NCBI GenBank assembly: GCA_902594005.1
Contig: CACJKN010000009.1
Span: 1 to 42,856 of the forward strand
Length of the DNA: 42,856 bases
From: an uncultured SAR86 cluster bacterium
GTDB lineage: Bacteria > Pseudomonadota > Gammaproteobacteria > Magnimaribacterales > D2472
Direction of reading: 5' to 3'
A model generated the notes under the pieces. That model saw only the letters and a list, made by a program, of their open reading frames with translations, ran no database searches and was not told the DNA's origin. Position numbers and translations under genes: made by a program. Positions 33,379 through 42,856 of the stretch are shown one piece after another. The first letter of the stretch is position 1, and the number at the start of each line of letters is the position of its first letter.

Positions 33379-33475
33379 GACCTTTCGGTCATTTTTGGCG
33401 ACAAACTGCTAATGCAATTGAGTCACCACCTGCGTAGGAAATTAAGCTAATAAGCACCTACGGTCTTCGACGGCT
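33379..33475 (-). promoter_or_regulatory. L10 leader (autoregulatory RNA for rplJ-rplL)
   Basis: The 157-base gap between rplA and rplJ holds conserved-looking structure on the minus strand. A stem pairs CGTAGG (33457-33462) with CCTACG (33433-33438) around an asymmetric internal loop, with GCAGGTGGTGA directly after it, as expected for the L10-L12 binding site. A second hairpin, GACC-GAAA-GGTC (33379-33390), stands just before the AGGAG of rplJ and could gate ribosome access. Family knowledge: L10 or the L10-L12 complex binds here and represses translation. Boundaries are approximate. Confidence 0.75.
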
Positions 33476-33494
33476 GCGAATAAACGCAACAATC

Positions 33495-33514
33495 TAGAGT
33501 TTTAAAAAACTCTA
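33495..33514 (-). repeat. Inverted repeat just after rplA
   Basis: A perfect 9-base inverted repeat with a 2-base centre (TAGAGTTTT / AAAACTCTA), 5 bases past the rplA stop. No T-run follows on the minus strand, so it is not a standard terminator; it may stabilise or process the rplK-rplA part of the message before the L10 leader. Confidence 0.5.
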
Positions 33515-33519
33515 AAAAC

Positions 33520-34206
33520 TTATGCCAGCTCCGATATATTTAATTTCAATCCTGGCCCCATTGTGCTGCTAATTGAAATACCTTTTATATATACACCCTT
33601 GGCAGATGCTGGTTTTAATCTTTTTAATTCTTCAACAAGTGCAGTTAAATTCTGATTTACCTTGCCATCATCAAATGAAACTTTTCCTATGCAGCCATGA
33701 ACAATACCGCTTTTATCAGTTCTGAACCTAACTTGTCCAGATTTTGCATTCTTTATTGCATCGGCAACATTATCAGTAACAGTTCCAGTTTTTGGATTTG
33801 GCATAAGCCCTTTCGGCCCTAAAACCTGTCCAAGCTTACCAACAACTTTCATAGCTGCCTGTGTTGAAATTACAACATCAACAGCGATCTCATTTTTTGT
33901 AAACTTCTCGCTCAAATCATCCATACCTATAAAATCAGCACCTGCTGATTTTGCATCTTCAGCTGCATCACCATCCGCAAATACAGCTACTACAACTTCT
34001 TTGCCGAGAGAGTTTGGAAGTGTTAAAGCTCCTCGAACATTTTGATCAGATTTATTCCCATCAACTCCAAGCTTGATAGCTACATCTAGAGACTCATCAA
34101 ATTTTGGTGATTTATGTTCTTGTAGAATCTTCACAGCATCGCTTAATGAGTAATCAGTCATGCTATCAACGCTTTCTAGAATACTTTTTTGTTTTTTTGT
34201 AACCAT
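33520..34206 (-). CDS. rplA: Large ribosomal subunit protein uL1
   Basis: uL1 forms the mobile stalk at the E site. Markers: KFDESLDVAIKLGVDGNKSD, LGQVLGPKGLMPNPKTGTVT and VRFRTDKSGIVHGCIGKVSF. Length 228 (E. coli 234). In E. coli free L1 represses rplK-rplA by binding the rplK leader; here nusG abuts rplK, so any such site would lie inside nusG. Confidence 0.98.
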   Translation of the reverse strand: MVTKKQKSILESVDSMTDYSLSDAVKILQEHKSPKFDESLDVAIKLGVDGNKSDQNVRGALTLPNSLGKEVVVAVFADGDAAEDAKSAGADFIGMDDLSEKFTKNEIAVDVVISTQAAMKVVGKLGQVLGPKGLMPNPKTGTVTDNVADAIKNAKSGQVRFRTDKSGIVHGCIGKVSFDDGKVNQNLTALVEELKRLKPASAKGVYIKGISISSTMGPGLKLNISELA

Positions 34207-34208
34207 AA

Positions 34209-34643
34209 TTATATTTCTACATCTACTCCCATACTTCTTGCTGTACCTGCAATAATTCTTACCGCATTATCCAGATCATTGGCATTTAAATCTGGCTCTT
34301 TTGCTTTTGCAATTTCTTCTAGTTGTTTTCTTGAAATTTTTCCAACCTTTTCTCTGTTAGGTTCTCCACTTCCTTTAGGAATGTTCAAAGCCTTTCTAAT
34401 TAACACAGCTGCTGGTGGCGTTTTAACAACAAAATCAAAGGATTTATCTTCATAAACACTTATTACAACTGGAAGAGGAACGCCCTTCTCTGAATCTTTA
34501 GTTTTATCATTGAATGCATTACAAAAATCCATAATGTTAAGTCCCGCTTGTCCTAAAGCAGGGCCAACAGGTGGGCTTGGATTAGCTGCTCCCGCGGGTA
34601 TTTGTAATTTCAAAATATTTGCAACTTTTTTCTTTTTAGCCAT
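34209..34643 (-). CDS. rplK: Large ribosomal subunit protein uL11
   Basis: uL11 forms the base of the stalk at the GTPase centre and is required for RelA activation. Begins [20 protein letters not shown], with [20 protein letters not shown] near 25-45 and the C-terminal rRNA-binding [12 protein letters not shown]. Length 144 (E. coli 142). The nusG stop directly abuts its ATG (TAAATG). Confidence 0.98.
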   Translation of the reverse strand: MAKKKKVANILKLQIPAGAANPSPPVGPALGQAGLNIMDFCNAFNDKTKDSEKGVPLPVVISVYEDKSFDFVVKTPPAAVLIRKALNIPKGSGEPNREKVGKISRKQLEEIAKAKEPDLNANDLDNAVRIIAGTARSMGVDVEI

Positions 34644-35171
34644 TTAAGTTTTCTCTATTTGCATGAAATTTAATTGCACAGAAGTTGATCTCCCTAAAAT
34701 CTGAACAGAAACTTTTACTGAGTTCCTTTCATAATCAACTTCCTCTACAACGCCATTGAAATCGTTAAAGGGTCCATCACAGACTCTGATAACTTCACCT
34801 GGTTCAAACATAGTTTTAGGTCTAGGAGCTTCTTCGCCTACTTCAATCCTATTAATAATGCTATTAACTTCAGCATCAGTGATTGGGCTTGGTTTTTCTC
34901 TAGTTCCTCCAACAAACCCTGAAACTCTTGGAGTTTGTTTGACTAACTGCCAAGTGTCATCATCAAGTTCCATTTGAATGAGGATATATCCTGGGAAGAA
35001 TTTTCTTTCTGTTTTTTTCTGTTCACCGCTTTTTAGCTCAACAACCTGCTCAGTAGGTACAAGAATTTCTCCAAACTTCTCTTTTAGATCTGCCAACATA
35101 ATTCTTTCTTCCATAGCAGCTTTAACTTTCTGTTCGTATCCTGAATATGCTTGAACTACAAACCACTCCAT
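34644..35171 (-). CDS. nusG: Transcription antitermination/elongation factor NusG
   Basis: NusG binds the polymerase clamp with its NGN domain and links to Rho or S10 through its KOW domain. WFVVQAYSGYEQKVKAAMEE opens the NGN domain; FFPGYILIQMELDDDTWQLV follows, and the KOW domain is about 120-175 with VIRVCDGPFNDFNGVVEEVD. Length 175 (E. coli 181). The gene lies between secE (3 bases) and rplK (0 bases). Confidence 0.98.
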   Translation of the reverse strand: MEWFVVQAYSGYEQKVKAAMEERIMLADLKEKFGEILVPTEQVVELKSGEQKKTERKFFPGYILIQMELDDDTWQLVKQTPRVSGFVGGTREKPSPITDAEVNSIINRIEVGEEAPRPKTMFEPGEVIRVCDGPFNDFNGVVEEVDYERNSVKVSVQILGRSTSVQLNFMQIEKT

Positions 35172-35174
35172 CTC

Positions 35175-35537
35175 TTATCCTAAAATTAGTTTTGTTAACC
35201 AGCTTAATAAAGACTCTAATCCCCATAAAAGTAATGCAAGAACAAGGATAGAGATAAAAACAATTAAAAATGTCTGAGTTGTTTCAACCCTTGTAGGCCA
35301 AACAACTCTTCTTAACTCAGTTCTTGATTCTGCCATAAGTTTTATTGACGATTTTCCAAAATCAGTCAGTGCCATGAAAAGTATGCCGAGGCCAATAAGA
35401 CCAACAACGCCCAAAACTCTGTAAAGGAATGCAACTTCTGTGTAATAACTATTGCCAACAACAGCAACTACAAAGAAGGATAATGAAATTAACCACTTTG
35501 CTTTGTCTAAGAATTTAAATGACTCTTGTTTACTCAT
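35175..35537 (-). CDS. secE: Preprotein translocase subunit SecE
   Basis: SecE clamps SecY in the Sec channel. Three hydrophobic segments are visible: about 15-32, 37-57 and 88-119; like E. coli SecE, it keeps the two extra N-terminal helices many bacteria lack. The amphipathic essential part is ESRTELRRVVWPTRVETTQT near 70-88. The ATG at 35537 gives 120 residues (E. coli 127); upstream open frame enters tRNA-Trp and is discarded. GGAAG precedes the ATG, 24 bases after the tRNA. Confidence 0.97.
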   Translation of the reverse strand: MSKQESFKFLDKAKWLISLSFFVVAVVGNSYYTEVAFLYRVLGVVGLIGLGILFMALTDFGKSSIKLMAESRTELRRVVWPTRVETTQTFLIVFISILVLALLLWGLESLLSWLTKLILG

Positions 35538-35561
35538 AATTCTTCCTAAACTCTTCCTCAT

Positions 35562-35637
35562 TGGCAGGCCAGGAGGGAATTGAACCCCCAACCCCCGGTT
35601 TTGGAGACCGGTGCTCTACCAATTGAGCTACTGGCCT
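35562..35637 (-). tRNA. trpT: tRNA-Trp (anticodon CCA)
   Basis: Full cloverleaf on the minus strand: acceptor AGGCCAG/CTGGCCT, D-arm GCTC...GAGC, anticodon stem CCGGT/ACCGG with loop CTCCAAA, T-arm with GGTTCAATTCC, discriminator G and encoded CCA. It lies between the tuf terminator and secE; I see no strong promoter of its own, so it may rely on readthrough past the terminator. Confidence 0.97.
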
Positions 35638-35662
35638 AAAAACGTTATTTACTTTCCCCATT

Positions 35663-35697
35663 AAAAAAAAGGCGCGCCAAGACTTGCATGTCTTGGC
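35663..35697 (-). terminator. Rho-independent terminator after tuf
   Basis: On the minus strand an 8-base-pair perfect stem, GCCAAGAC / GTCTTGGC with a 6-base loop (35676-35697), is followed after five bases by eight T (35663-35670). The intervening GCGCC and the T-run make it somewhat unusual, so termination may be partial, which would let tRNA-Trp-secE-nusG be read from tuf. Confidence 0.75.
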
Positions 35698-35713
35698 AAT
35701 CGCTTAAATTCTT

Positions 35714-36904
35714 TTACTTAATGATCTTAGCAACAACTCCAGCACCAACTGTTCGCCCACCTTCACGTATCGCAAACTTAAGACCTTCGTCCATAGCAAT
35801 AGGAGCAATCAGTGTTACTGTCATTTTGACGTTATCACCTGGCATTACCATCTCAACCCCATCTGGTAATTCACAAGCGCCTGTAACATCAGTAGTTCTA
35901 AAATAAAACTGAGGTCTATAACCTTTAAAGAATGGAGTGTGTCTTCCACCTTCATCCTTTGAAAGTACATAAATTTCAGCTTCGAATTCTGTGTGCGGTG
36001 TAATTGATTTAGGAGCAGATAAAACTTGCCCTCTTTCAACTGCTTCTCTGTCTATACCTCTAAGAAGAACGCCACAGTTCTCACCGGCTCTTCCTTCGTC
36101 AAGAGATTTTCTAAACATCTCAACACCAGTACATGTTGTTTCAGTCGTATCATTAATACCAACTATTTCAAGAGCATCTCCAGTTTTAACAATACCAGTT
36201 TCTATTCTTCCTGTTACAACTGTTCCTCTTCCTGAAATAGTGAAAACATCTTCAACAGGCATTAAGAAAGGCTTGTCTGTATCTCTTGCTGGTTCAGGTA
36301 TTGAAACATCAAGTTCTTCAACTAATTTTTGAACAGCTGGGACACCAATATCTGAAGTGTCTCCTTCTAGAGCTTTTAATGCACTTCCAGTAATGATAGG
36401 TGTGTCATCACCTGGGAATTCATACTCATTTAATAGCTCTCTTATTTCCATTTCAACCAATTCCTGAAGTTCAGGATCATCAACTTGGTCAGCTTTATTT
36501 AGAAATACTACAATCTTTGGAACACCAACTTGTCTTGCTAAAAGAATGTGCTCTCTTGTTTGAGGCATTGGACCATCAGCTGCACTTACAACAAGAATTG
36601 CTCCATCCATTTGTGCAGCACCAGTAATCATATTTTTTACATAGTCTGCGTGACCTGGACAGTCAACGTGTGCATAGTGTCTAGCATTTGATACATACTC
36701 AACGTGAGATGTAGCAATTGTTATACCTCTTTCTCTTTCTTCAGGAGCATTATCAATTCCATCAAATGCAACTGCTTCACCACCATAAACTTCAGCACAA
36801 ACCTTAGTTAATGCTGCTGTTAAAGTAGTTTTTCCGTGGTCAACGTGACCAATTGTTCCCACATTGACGTGTGGTAAATTTCTTTCAAACTTTTCTCTTG
36901 CCAT
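35714..36904 (-). CDS. tuf: Translation elongation factor Tu
   Basis: EF-Tu delivers aminoacyl-tRNA to the ribosome. G motifs: GHVDHGKT near 18-25, [24 protein letters not shown] and NKADQ; domains 2 and 3 follow with [11 protein letters not shown] and [40 protein letters not shown] is the conserved N-terminus at the ATG at 36904 (9 further upstream codons are discarded). Length 396 (E. coli 394). It corresponds to tufB by position after tRNA-Thr; no tufA follows fusA, so within this window tuf is single. Confidence 0.98.
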   Translation of the reverse strand: MAREKFERNLPHVNVGTIGHVDHGKTTLTAALTKVCAEVYGGEAVAFDGIDNAPEERERGITIATSHVEYVSNARHYAHVDCPGHADYVKNMITGAAQMDGAILVVSAADGPMPQTREHILLARQVGVPKIVVFLNKADQVDDPELQELVEMEIRELLNEYEFPGDDTPIITGSALKALEGDTSDIGVPAVQKLVEELDVSIPEPARDTDKPFLMPVEDVFTISGRGTVVTGRIETGIVKTGDALEIVGINDTTETTCTGVEMFRKSLDEGRAGENCGVLLRGIDREAVERGQVLSAPKSITPHTEFEAEIYVLSKDEGGRHTPFFKGYRPQFYFRTTDVTGACELPDGVEMVMPGDNVKMTVTLIAPIAMDEGLKFAIREGGRTVGAGVVAKIIK

Positions 36905-36934
36905 TTTTTGCCTCTCTAAAAAAATTGCCAATAA

Positions 36935-37009
<75 letters not shown>

Positions 37010-37041
37010 CCGAATTACAGTTCCAAAATTTAAGGTGGCGT

Positions 37042-37070
37042 ATTATCCCTCTAAAAGTCGATAAACTCAA
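37042..37070 (-). promoter_or_regulatory. Promoter of tRNA-Thr(GGT)-tuf
   Basis: Minus-strand -35 TTGAGT (37065-37070), 17-base spacer, -10 GATAAT (37042-37047), then ACGCCACC. The GC-rich stretch after the -10 resembles the discriminator of E. coli stringently controlled rRNA promoters (GCGCCACC). It lies between tRNA-Tyr and tRNA-Thr, so the two tRNAs can be transcribed separately. Confidence 0.75.
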
Positions 37071-37112
37071 CCTTTTTTTAATAAAAAAATATACTAAAAA
37101 AAAGGTAAGAAA

Positions 37113-37197
37113 TGGTGGAAGGGGAAGGATTCGAACCTTCGAAGCACGAGGCGGCAGATTTACAGTCTGCTGGGTTTGACCGCTCCCCAACCCCTCC
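37113..37197 (-). tRNA. tyrU: tRNA-Tyr (anticodon GTA)
   Basis: Minus strand, with the long variable arm of tRNA-Tyr: acceptor GGAGGGG/CCCTTCC (one G-T pair), anticodon stem GCAGA/TCTGC with loop CTGTAAA, T-arm GAAGG-TTCGAAT-CCTTC, discriminator A and encoded CCA. The E. coli neighbour tRNA-Gly between Tyr and Thr is missing. Confidence 0.96.
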
Positions 37198-37211
37198 ATT
37201 TAAAGGAGTGT

Positions 37212-37240
37212 ATTTTTGATCTAGAATAGCATTAAGTCAA
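37212..37240 (-). promoter_or_regulatory. Promoter of tRNA-Tyr
   Basis: Minus-strand -35 TTGACT (37235-37240), 17-base spacer, -10 AAAAAT (37212-37217), followed by ACACTCC. The -35 is good and the -10 poor, but the layout matches the tRNA-Thr/tuf and S10 promoters. The start point would be a few bases before the tRNA. It sits back to back with the birA start. Confidence 0.55.
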
Positions 37241-37256
37241 CTAATTTTTTATTTTC

Positions 37257-38000
37257 ATGCAATTTAATGAAGAAATTATCCTAAAAGGCCTAAATTTGGT
37301 TAATTTTGAGCTCAAAACTCATCAATTAATAGACTCAACTAATGATGAATGTAAAAGAATAAGTTCAAAAAAAGATATTCTAGTAGTAACGGCAGATAAG
37401 CAAACTAAGGGGAGAGGCCGAAAAGGAAAGAAATGGCACAGTCCTGAGGGCAATATTTCTCTTTCCATAGCCTTTGCGGATAGAGAATTCGATGCACCAA
37501 TAAGTATTGCTACAGGTATTTTGGTTAAAGATGTCCTCACAGAAGTTTTTAATCTAGACTCAATCAAGCTTAAGTGGCCAAATGATCTTGTGTTTGAAAA
37601 AAAGAAAATAGGAGGAATATTAGTTGAAAAGGAAGTTTTTTCTAACTATACAAAGGCCATAGTTGGTATTGGAATAAATCTTGAGTTAGATAAAAAAGAA
37701 TCTTGGTGGGGAGATTTCAAAGATCTCAATGGCAAAAACTTGAGAGATAAAATCATTAATAAGATATTAATGAAATTTGAAATTCTCTTCAGGGATGGTC
37801 TTAATGATTGGAAGAATCTTTGGAATCAGTCTTGCATACATAACGATGCCATCATTTCTGTTGCTAGGAATGATGAGATTGTTAAAGGAAAATATCTAGG
37901 AGTAAGTGATGATGGTGAGCTTCTGCTAGAAAATGAAAAAGGTAATATTATTTCTTTTTCATCTGGTGAAGTGTCAATAAAAGGAATCTATAATAAATAA
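37257..38000 (+). CDS. birA: Biotin--protein ligase (catalytic domain only)
   Basis: Attaches biotin to the carrier domain of acetyl-CoA carboxylase through biotinyl-AMP. Catalytic motifs: GRGRKG at 52-57, KWPND at 106-110, GGILVE at 119-124 and GIGIN at 137-141; the C-terminal SH3-like part is about 200-247. Length 247 against 321 in E. coli: the N-terminal winged-helix DNA-binding domain is missing, so this form should not repress a biotin operon. The plus-strand msrA ATG directly follows its stop. Its location beside the tRNA-tuf cluster resembles E. coli. Confidence 0.93.
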   Translation: MQFNEEIILKGLNLVNFELKTHQLIDSTNDECKRISSKKDILVVTADKQTKGRGRKGKKWHSPEGNISLSIAFADREFDAPISIATGILVKDVLTEVFNLDSIKLKWPNDLVFEKKKIGGILVEKEVFSNYTKAIVGIGINLELDKKESWWGDFKDLNGKNLRDKIINKILMKFEILFRDGLNDWKNLWNQSCIHNDAIISVARNDEIVKGKYLGVSDDGELLLENEKGNIISFSSGEVSIKGIYNK

Positions 38001-38558
38001 ATGAAACATTTTCTATCAAATCTAGATCTTCACAGTGAAACTCCTGAAAATTTTGAATCAATTGTTTTTGGAGCTGGATGCTTTTGGGGGGTTGAAAGAA
38101 AGTTTTGGCAACTCGATGGTGTTTGGTTAACTTCAGTTGGGTATTCTGGTGGTGAACTTGAAGATCCTTCATACGAAATTGTATGTTCAGGAACAACTAA
38201 TCATGTAGAGGCTGTAAGAGTTGTATTTAATCCAGAAGTTATATCATTAGCAGATCTTCTTAAAGTATTTTGGGAGTGTCATGATCCAACTCAAGGAATG
38301 AGACAAGGTAATGATATCGGATCACAGTATCGATCAGTAATTTTTCTAAATTCAGAGCTTCACAAAGATGAATCTTTATCTTCTTTAGAAGCTTATCAGG
38401 ATGAACTTGAGCTTAATGGCTATGGCCCTATTACCACTGAAATATCAATGATGCAGAATTACTTTTTAGCTGAGGAATATCATCAACAGTATTTAGCTAA
38501 AAATCCAAATGGCTACTGTGGGCTTGGTGGAACAGGTTGCTCTTTCCCAAATAATTAA
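38001..38558 (+). CDS. msrA: Peptide methionine (S)-S-oxide reductase MsrA
   Basis: Reduces methionine-S-sulfoxide in proteins. The nucleophile is Cys27 in FGAGCFWGVE; GYSGG, NHVEAVRVVFNP and FWECHDPTQGMRQGNDIGSQ are family blocks. Cys173 and Cys180 near the C-terminus (GYCGLGGTGCS) are candidate recycling cysteines. Length 185 (E. coli 212, which has a longer N-terminus). Directly after birA without a gap, so co-translated; no obvious functional link to biotin. Confidence 0.95.
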   Translation: MKHFLSNLDLHSETPENFESIVFGAGCFWGVERKFWQLDGVWLTSVGYSGGELEDPSYEIVCSGTTNHVEAVRVVFNPEVISLADLLKVFWECHDPTQGMRQGNDIGSQYRSVIFLNSELHKDESLSSLEAYQDELELNGYGPITTEISMMQNYFLAEEYHQQYLAKNPNGYCGLGGTGCSFPNN

Positions 38559-38564
38559 TTTGTA

Positions 38565-38570
38565 TATAAT
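38565..38570 (+). promoter_or_regulatory. -10 box of tRNA-Thr(TGT)
   Basis: A perfect TATAAT ten bases before the tRNA, just after the msrA stop. No convincing -35 hexamer lies 16-18 bases upstream. Readthrough from birA-msrA is also possible. Confidence 0.5.
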
Positions 38571-38580
38571 AGCAATCTTT

Positions 38581-40850
<2,270 letters not shown>

Positions 40851-40857
40851 ATGTTCA

Positions 40858-40866
40858 AAAATAGCA
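40858..40866 (-). promoter_or_regulatory. Possible extended -10 for the lipoprotein gene
   Basis: TGC-TATTTT on the minus strand, with the start point falling almost at the ATG (40850). If real, the message would be leaderless, consistent with the lack of a ribosome-binding site. The 50-base gap to the upstream phosphoesterase gene holds nothing else I can name. Confidence 0.3.
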
Positions 40867-40900
40867 CACTTTTCATGGAATTGCTTTATTTTGTCACAGG

Positions 40901-42427
40901 TTATTCGATTCTTATTCTTTCCTCATATTTTGGAATATAAGTTGGCTTATCTTTTAAATACTCCTCTACTACATCTACTATGAAAATGTTTGTATCTTCA
41001 TACTCAATTGATTCAGTAAATTCCCAGTACCCATCGCCTCCGAGAGTTACAAAGTTTGTTGAAGCTACCCAATAAGTCTTTTCTCTACTAATTGGTTTGC
41101 CTTTAAGTCTAAGCTCTTTAATCTCACCATCAGAATTAATGACATATTTAAAGCTTTTGGAAACTTGTAAGACTCCATTTGTCATGCCCGCAGCATGATT
41201 AAAAAGACCTTCTATTTGTGCTCCTGTTATTTTGGTCATCACGAGTGTGTTTGGAAAAGGGAAAGCGGATATTAAGTCGCCCTTTGTTAAGACTCCTGGA
41301 TCTAAGTCTTGTCTGAGTGCGCCACTATTAATAACTGCGAAATCAATTTTTTCATCATATTCTTCTGCAGCATCAGCAAAAAGATTACCCATGTTTGACT
41401 CTTCACCATATGCTCTTACCATTTTATCTGTAGTGAATGAAACTTCTTTTAGTGCGATCTTTTGGACCTGACTCTCCCAATAATCAATAACTTTTGACAT
41501 TTCAGGGTCATCCTCAATTTCATCATCGAAGATAGTTATAAGCTCATTAGAGTAATCAACGATCTTATTTTTCTCAGTATCATAACTAACAACAAGCTTG
41601 CCTAACTCAATCGAATACGCATTAGTTGAGACTATTATTGTTTCGTCAGAAAGAAGTGCTTCAGGTGTCCCTTTGTGTGCATGCCCTGTGATCATAATAT
41701 CTACACCCGGAACATTTTTTGCTAAATCAATATCTTTGCTTAGAGTTCTTTCAACATCTGATAAACCTTTGGTTGATTGCCTTCCAGGGACACCCTCATG
41801 AACACTTAGGACTATTAAATCGGTTATTGGTTCAAGCTCTTCAATATATTTTCTTAAATAATATTCTTCATCACGAGCCTCTAATCCATCAACCATTTTA
41901 AAGTTCGTTGTGTCATAAAATGCGAACTTGCCATGCAGTCCAATGACCCCTATTTTCAATCCATTACTTTCAAGAATGACATATGGATTATCCCAAATAA
42001 GTTCATCGGTTCCTTCATAGAAGATATTCCCATTAACAATTGGAAAAGTTGCCATCTCTAATTTATCAAGCATGCTTTCCCATCCATGATCAAATTCATG
42101 ATTACCAATACAAGCAGCATCAACTCCAAGTAAATTCATAGTATCTATTACAGCTTCGCCTTCAGTGAGAGTACTTATATATGGCCCAGAAAAATAATCT
42201 CCTGCATCAATATATAAGGTATTTGGATTTGCAGATTTTTCTTCTTTTATCAGAGTAGCAAGATTTGCAAATCCGCCAACTGGCCTTGTTTTACTTACCC
42301 ATTGTTCTATATGAGGTTGAAGGTGAGCATGAAGATCATTGGTATATAAAAAATTAAGCTCTTTTATTTCTGATTTAGCTGGAAGAAATAAAAAAAGACC
42401 AATGAGAAATAAATATTTATTTTTCAT
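40901..42427 (-). CDS. Secreted 5'-nucleotidase family metallophosphoesterase
   Basis: 508 residues with an N-terminal signal peptide (MKNKYLFLIGLFLFLPAKS) and no lipobox: a periplasmic enzyme. The calcineurin-like domain carries TNDLHAHLQ (Asp31, His33), DAGDYFSG (Asp77), GNHEFDHGW (Asn109, His110) and TGHAHKG (His249, His251), all dimetal ligands. The C-terminal 5'-nucleotidase domain has NSGALRQDL from Asn367, FPFPNTLV and LGGDGYWEF. It resembles UshA and other 5'-nucleotidase/UDP-sugar hydrolases, releasing phosphate and nucleoside from external nucleotides; exact substrate unknown. The start is 2 bases after the amidohydrolase stop. Confidence 0.9.
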   Translation of the reverse strand: MKNKYLFLIGLFLFLPAKSEIKELNFLYTNDLHAHLQPHIEQWVSKTRPVGGFANLATLIKEEKSANPNTLYIDAGDYFSGPYISTLTEGEAVIDTMNLLGVDAACIGNHEFDHGWESMLDKLEMATFPIVNGNIFYEGTDELIWDNPYVILESNGLKIGVIGLHGKFAFYDTTNFKMVDGLEARDEEYYLRKYIEELEPITDLIVLSVHEGVPGRQSTKGLSDVERTLSKDIDLAKNVPGVDIMITGHAHKGTPEALLSDETIIVSTNAYSIELGKLVVSYDTEKNKIVDYSNELITIFDDEIEDDPEMSKVIDYWESQVQKIALKEVSFTTDKMVRAYGEESNMGNLFADAAEEYDEKIDFAVINSGALRQDLDPGVLTKGDLISAFPFPNTLVMTKITGAQIEGLFNHAAGMTNGVLQVSKSFKYVINSDGEIKELRLKGKPISREKTYWVASTNFVTLGGDGYWEFTESIEYEDTNIFIVDVVEEYLKDKPTYIPKYEERIRIE

Positions 42428-42429
42428 AA

Positions 42430-42856
42430 TTACTTATAGGTATTTGGGAGATCTCTTTTATCAACATATCTCTCCGTTAGACGAGACGACCTAGTCGTTA
42501 GGTCCATATCATTACCATCAATAAAAACTTTCATTGGGAAAGTTGATGGCTCTAGTGGGTCATCTTCCCATACAACTATGTCAGCCTTCATGCCCTTTTT
42601 AAGAATTCCCCTATCAGTGATGTTAAAACTCTTAGCAACATTTGATGTTAGAGCCATTATTGCTCCAGTGTATGACATGCCGTTAGCAACAGCATTTCCA
42701 GCTCCCTGCCTTATTAAATGATAATTATGAGTTCTAGACTCGCTAAACATTACTTTGATTCCAGCCTCTTCAAGAGAGGCTGATATTCGAATATTTGATG
42801 CAAGTTCATCGAATGAGTCAGGAATATTGTCAAAAGGATTTATTATCACTGGAATT
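42430..42856 (-). CDS. Amidohydrolase, C-terminal part (5' end beyond window)
   Basis: About 142 residues reach the window edge without a start; the frame stays open at 42855, so a GTG at 42849 is not the real start. The block LRQGAGNAVANGM-like IRQGAGNAVANGMSYTGAIM and the closing GILKKGMKADIVVWEDDPLE are typical of imidazolonepropionase-like amidohydrolases, which hydrolyse cyclic amide or related bonds in a metal-dependent barrel. The segment FSESRTHNYHLIRQ carries Ser-Glu where related proteins often have an Asp metal ligand. Operon with the downstream phosphoesterase is likely (2-base gap). Confidence 0.75.
   Translation of the reverse strand, partial: IPVIINPFDNIPDSFDELASNIRISASLEEAGIKVMFSESRTHNYHLIRQGAGNAVANGMSYTGAIMALTSNVAKSFNITDRGILKKGMKADIVVWEDDPLEPSTFPMKVFIDGNDMDLTTRSSRLTERYVDKRDLPNTYK

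Noticed and set aside
35638-35662. A dedicated promoter for tRNA-Trp-secE-nusG
   Set aside because: A TAAATA-like -10 exists but no -35 at proper distance; the space is taken by the terminator.
42430-42849. A complete 139-residue gene starting at GTG 42849
   Set aside because: The frame remains open to the window edge and the sequence is only the C-terminal part of an amidohydrolase, so it is a truncated view of a longer gene.

Overview
The window is 42.9 kb of AT-rich, gene-dense chromosome from a free-living gammaproteobacterium. The evidence is the FabA/FabB unsaturated fatty acid pair, the divergent ssb/uvrA pair, the rplU-rpmA//ispB arrangement, and the birA / tRNA-Tyr / tRNA-Thr / tuf / tRNA-Trp / secE-nusG / rplKAJL-rpoBC / str-S10-spc-alpha order. 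Start codons overlap or abut stop codons at many junctions, intergenic space is minimal, and no mobile elements or CRISPR arrays are visible. This looks like a streamlined genome. A marine SAR86-type lineage is my guess (poly-Gly lipoprotein, amidohydrolase/5'-nucleotidase pair), not something the sequence proves.

Layout: (1) 1-3762: rplU-rpmA on the minus strand, divergent from a coupled ispB-fabA-fabB run and a VOC-family gene. (2) 3766-7947: a crotonase-family gene and ssb on the minus strand, divergent from uvrA. (3) 7940-36904: about 29 kb, all on the minus strand, carrying in transcription order tuf, tRNA-Trp, secE, nusG, rplK, rplA, rplJ, rplL, rpoB, rpoC, rpsL, rpsG, fusA, rpsJ, then the S10, spc and alpha gene sets ending in rpoA and rplQ. 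Internal promoters are visible before rpsL and before rpsJ, a terminator follows tuf, and an L10-type RNA leader precedes rplJ. (4) 36935-37197: tRNA-Thr(GGT) and tRNA-Tyr(GTA), minus strand. (5) 37257-38657: birA, msrA and tRNA-Thr(TGT), plus strand. (6) 38631-42856: minus-strand envelope genes: a large Ig-like lipoprotein whose last codons are antisense to tRNA-Thr(TGT), a secreted 5'-nucleotidase-family phosphoesterase, and the C-terminal part of an amidohydrolase running off the window.

The central block makes the transcription and translation machinery: three core RNA polymerase subunits, both main elongation factors, NusG, SecE/SecY and 30 ribosomal proteins, plus L21 and L27 at the left edge. 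Most of the intergenic leaders that carry ribosomal-protein feedback sites in E. coli (alpha, str, S10, the rplL-rpoB attenuator) have no room here; only the rplJ leader is kept. The S10 and tRNA-Thr/tuf promoters share the same bases across and after the -10 box, suggesting co-regulation with growth rate.

I found no clearly new multi-gene system. The most unusual points are a palindrome inside the S10 promoter spacer, a lipoprotein gene ending inside a tRNA gene on the opposite strand, and a crotonase lacking both classical hydratase glutamates. No stretch longer than about 160 bases lacks a gene.
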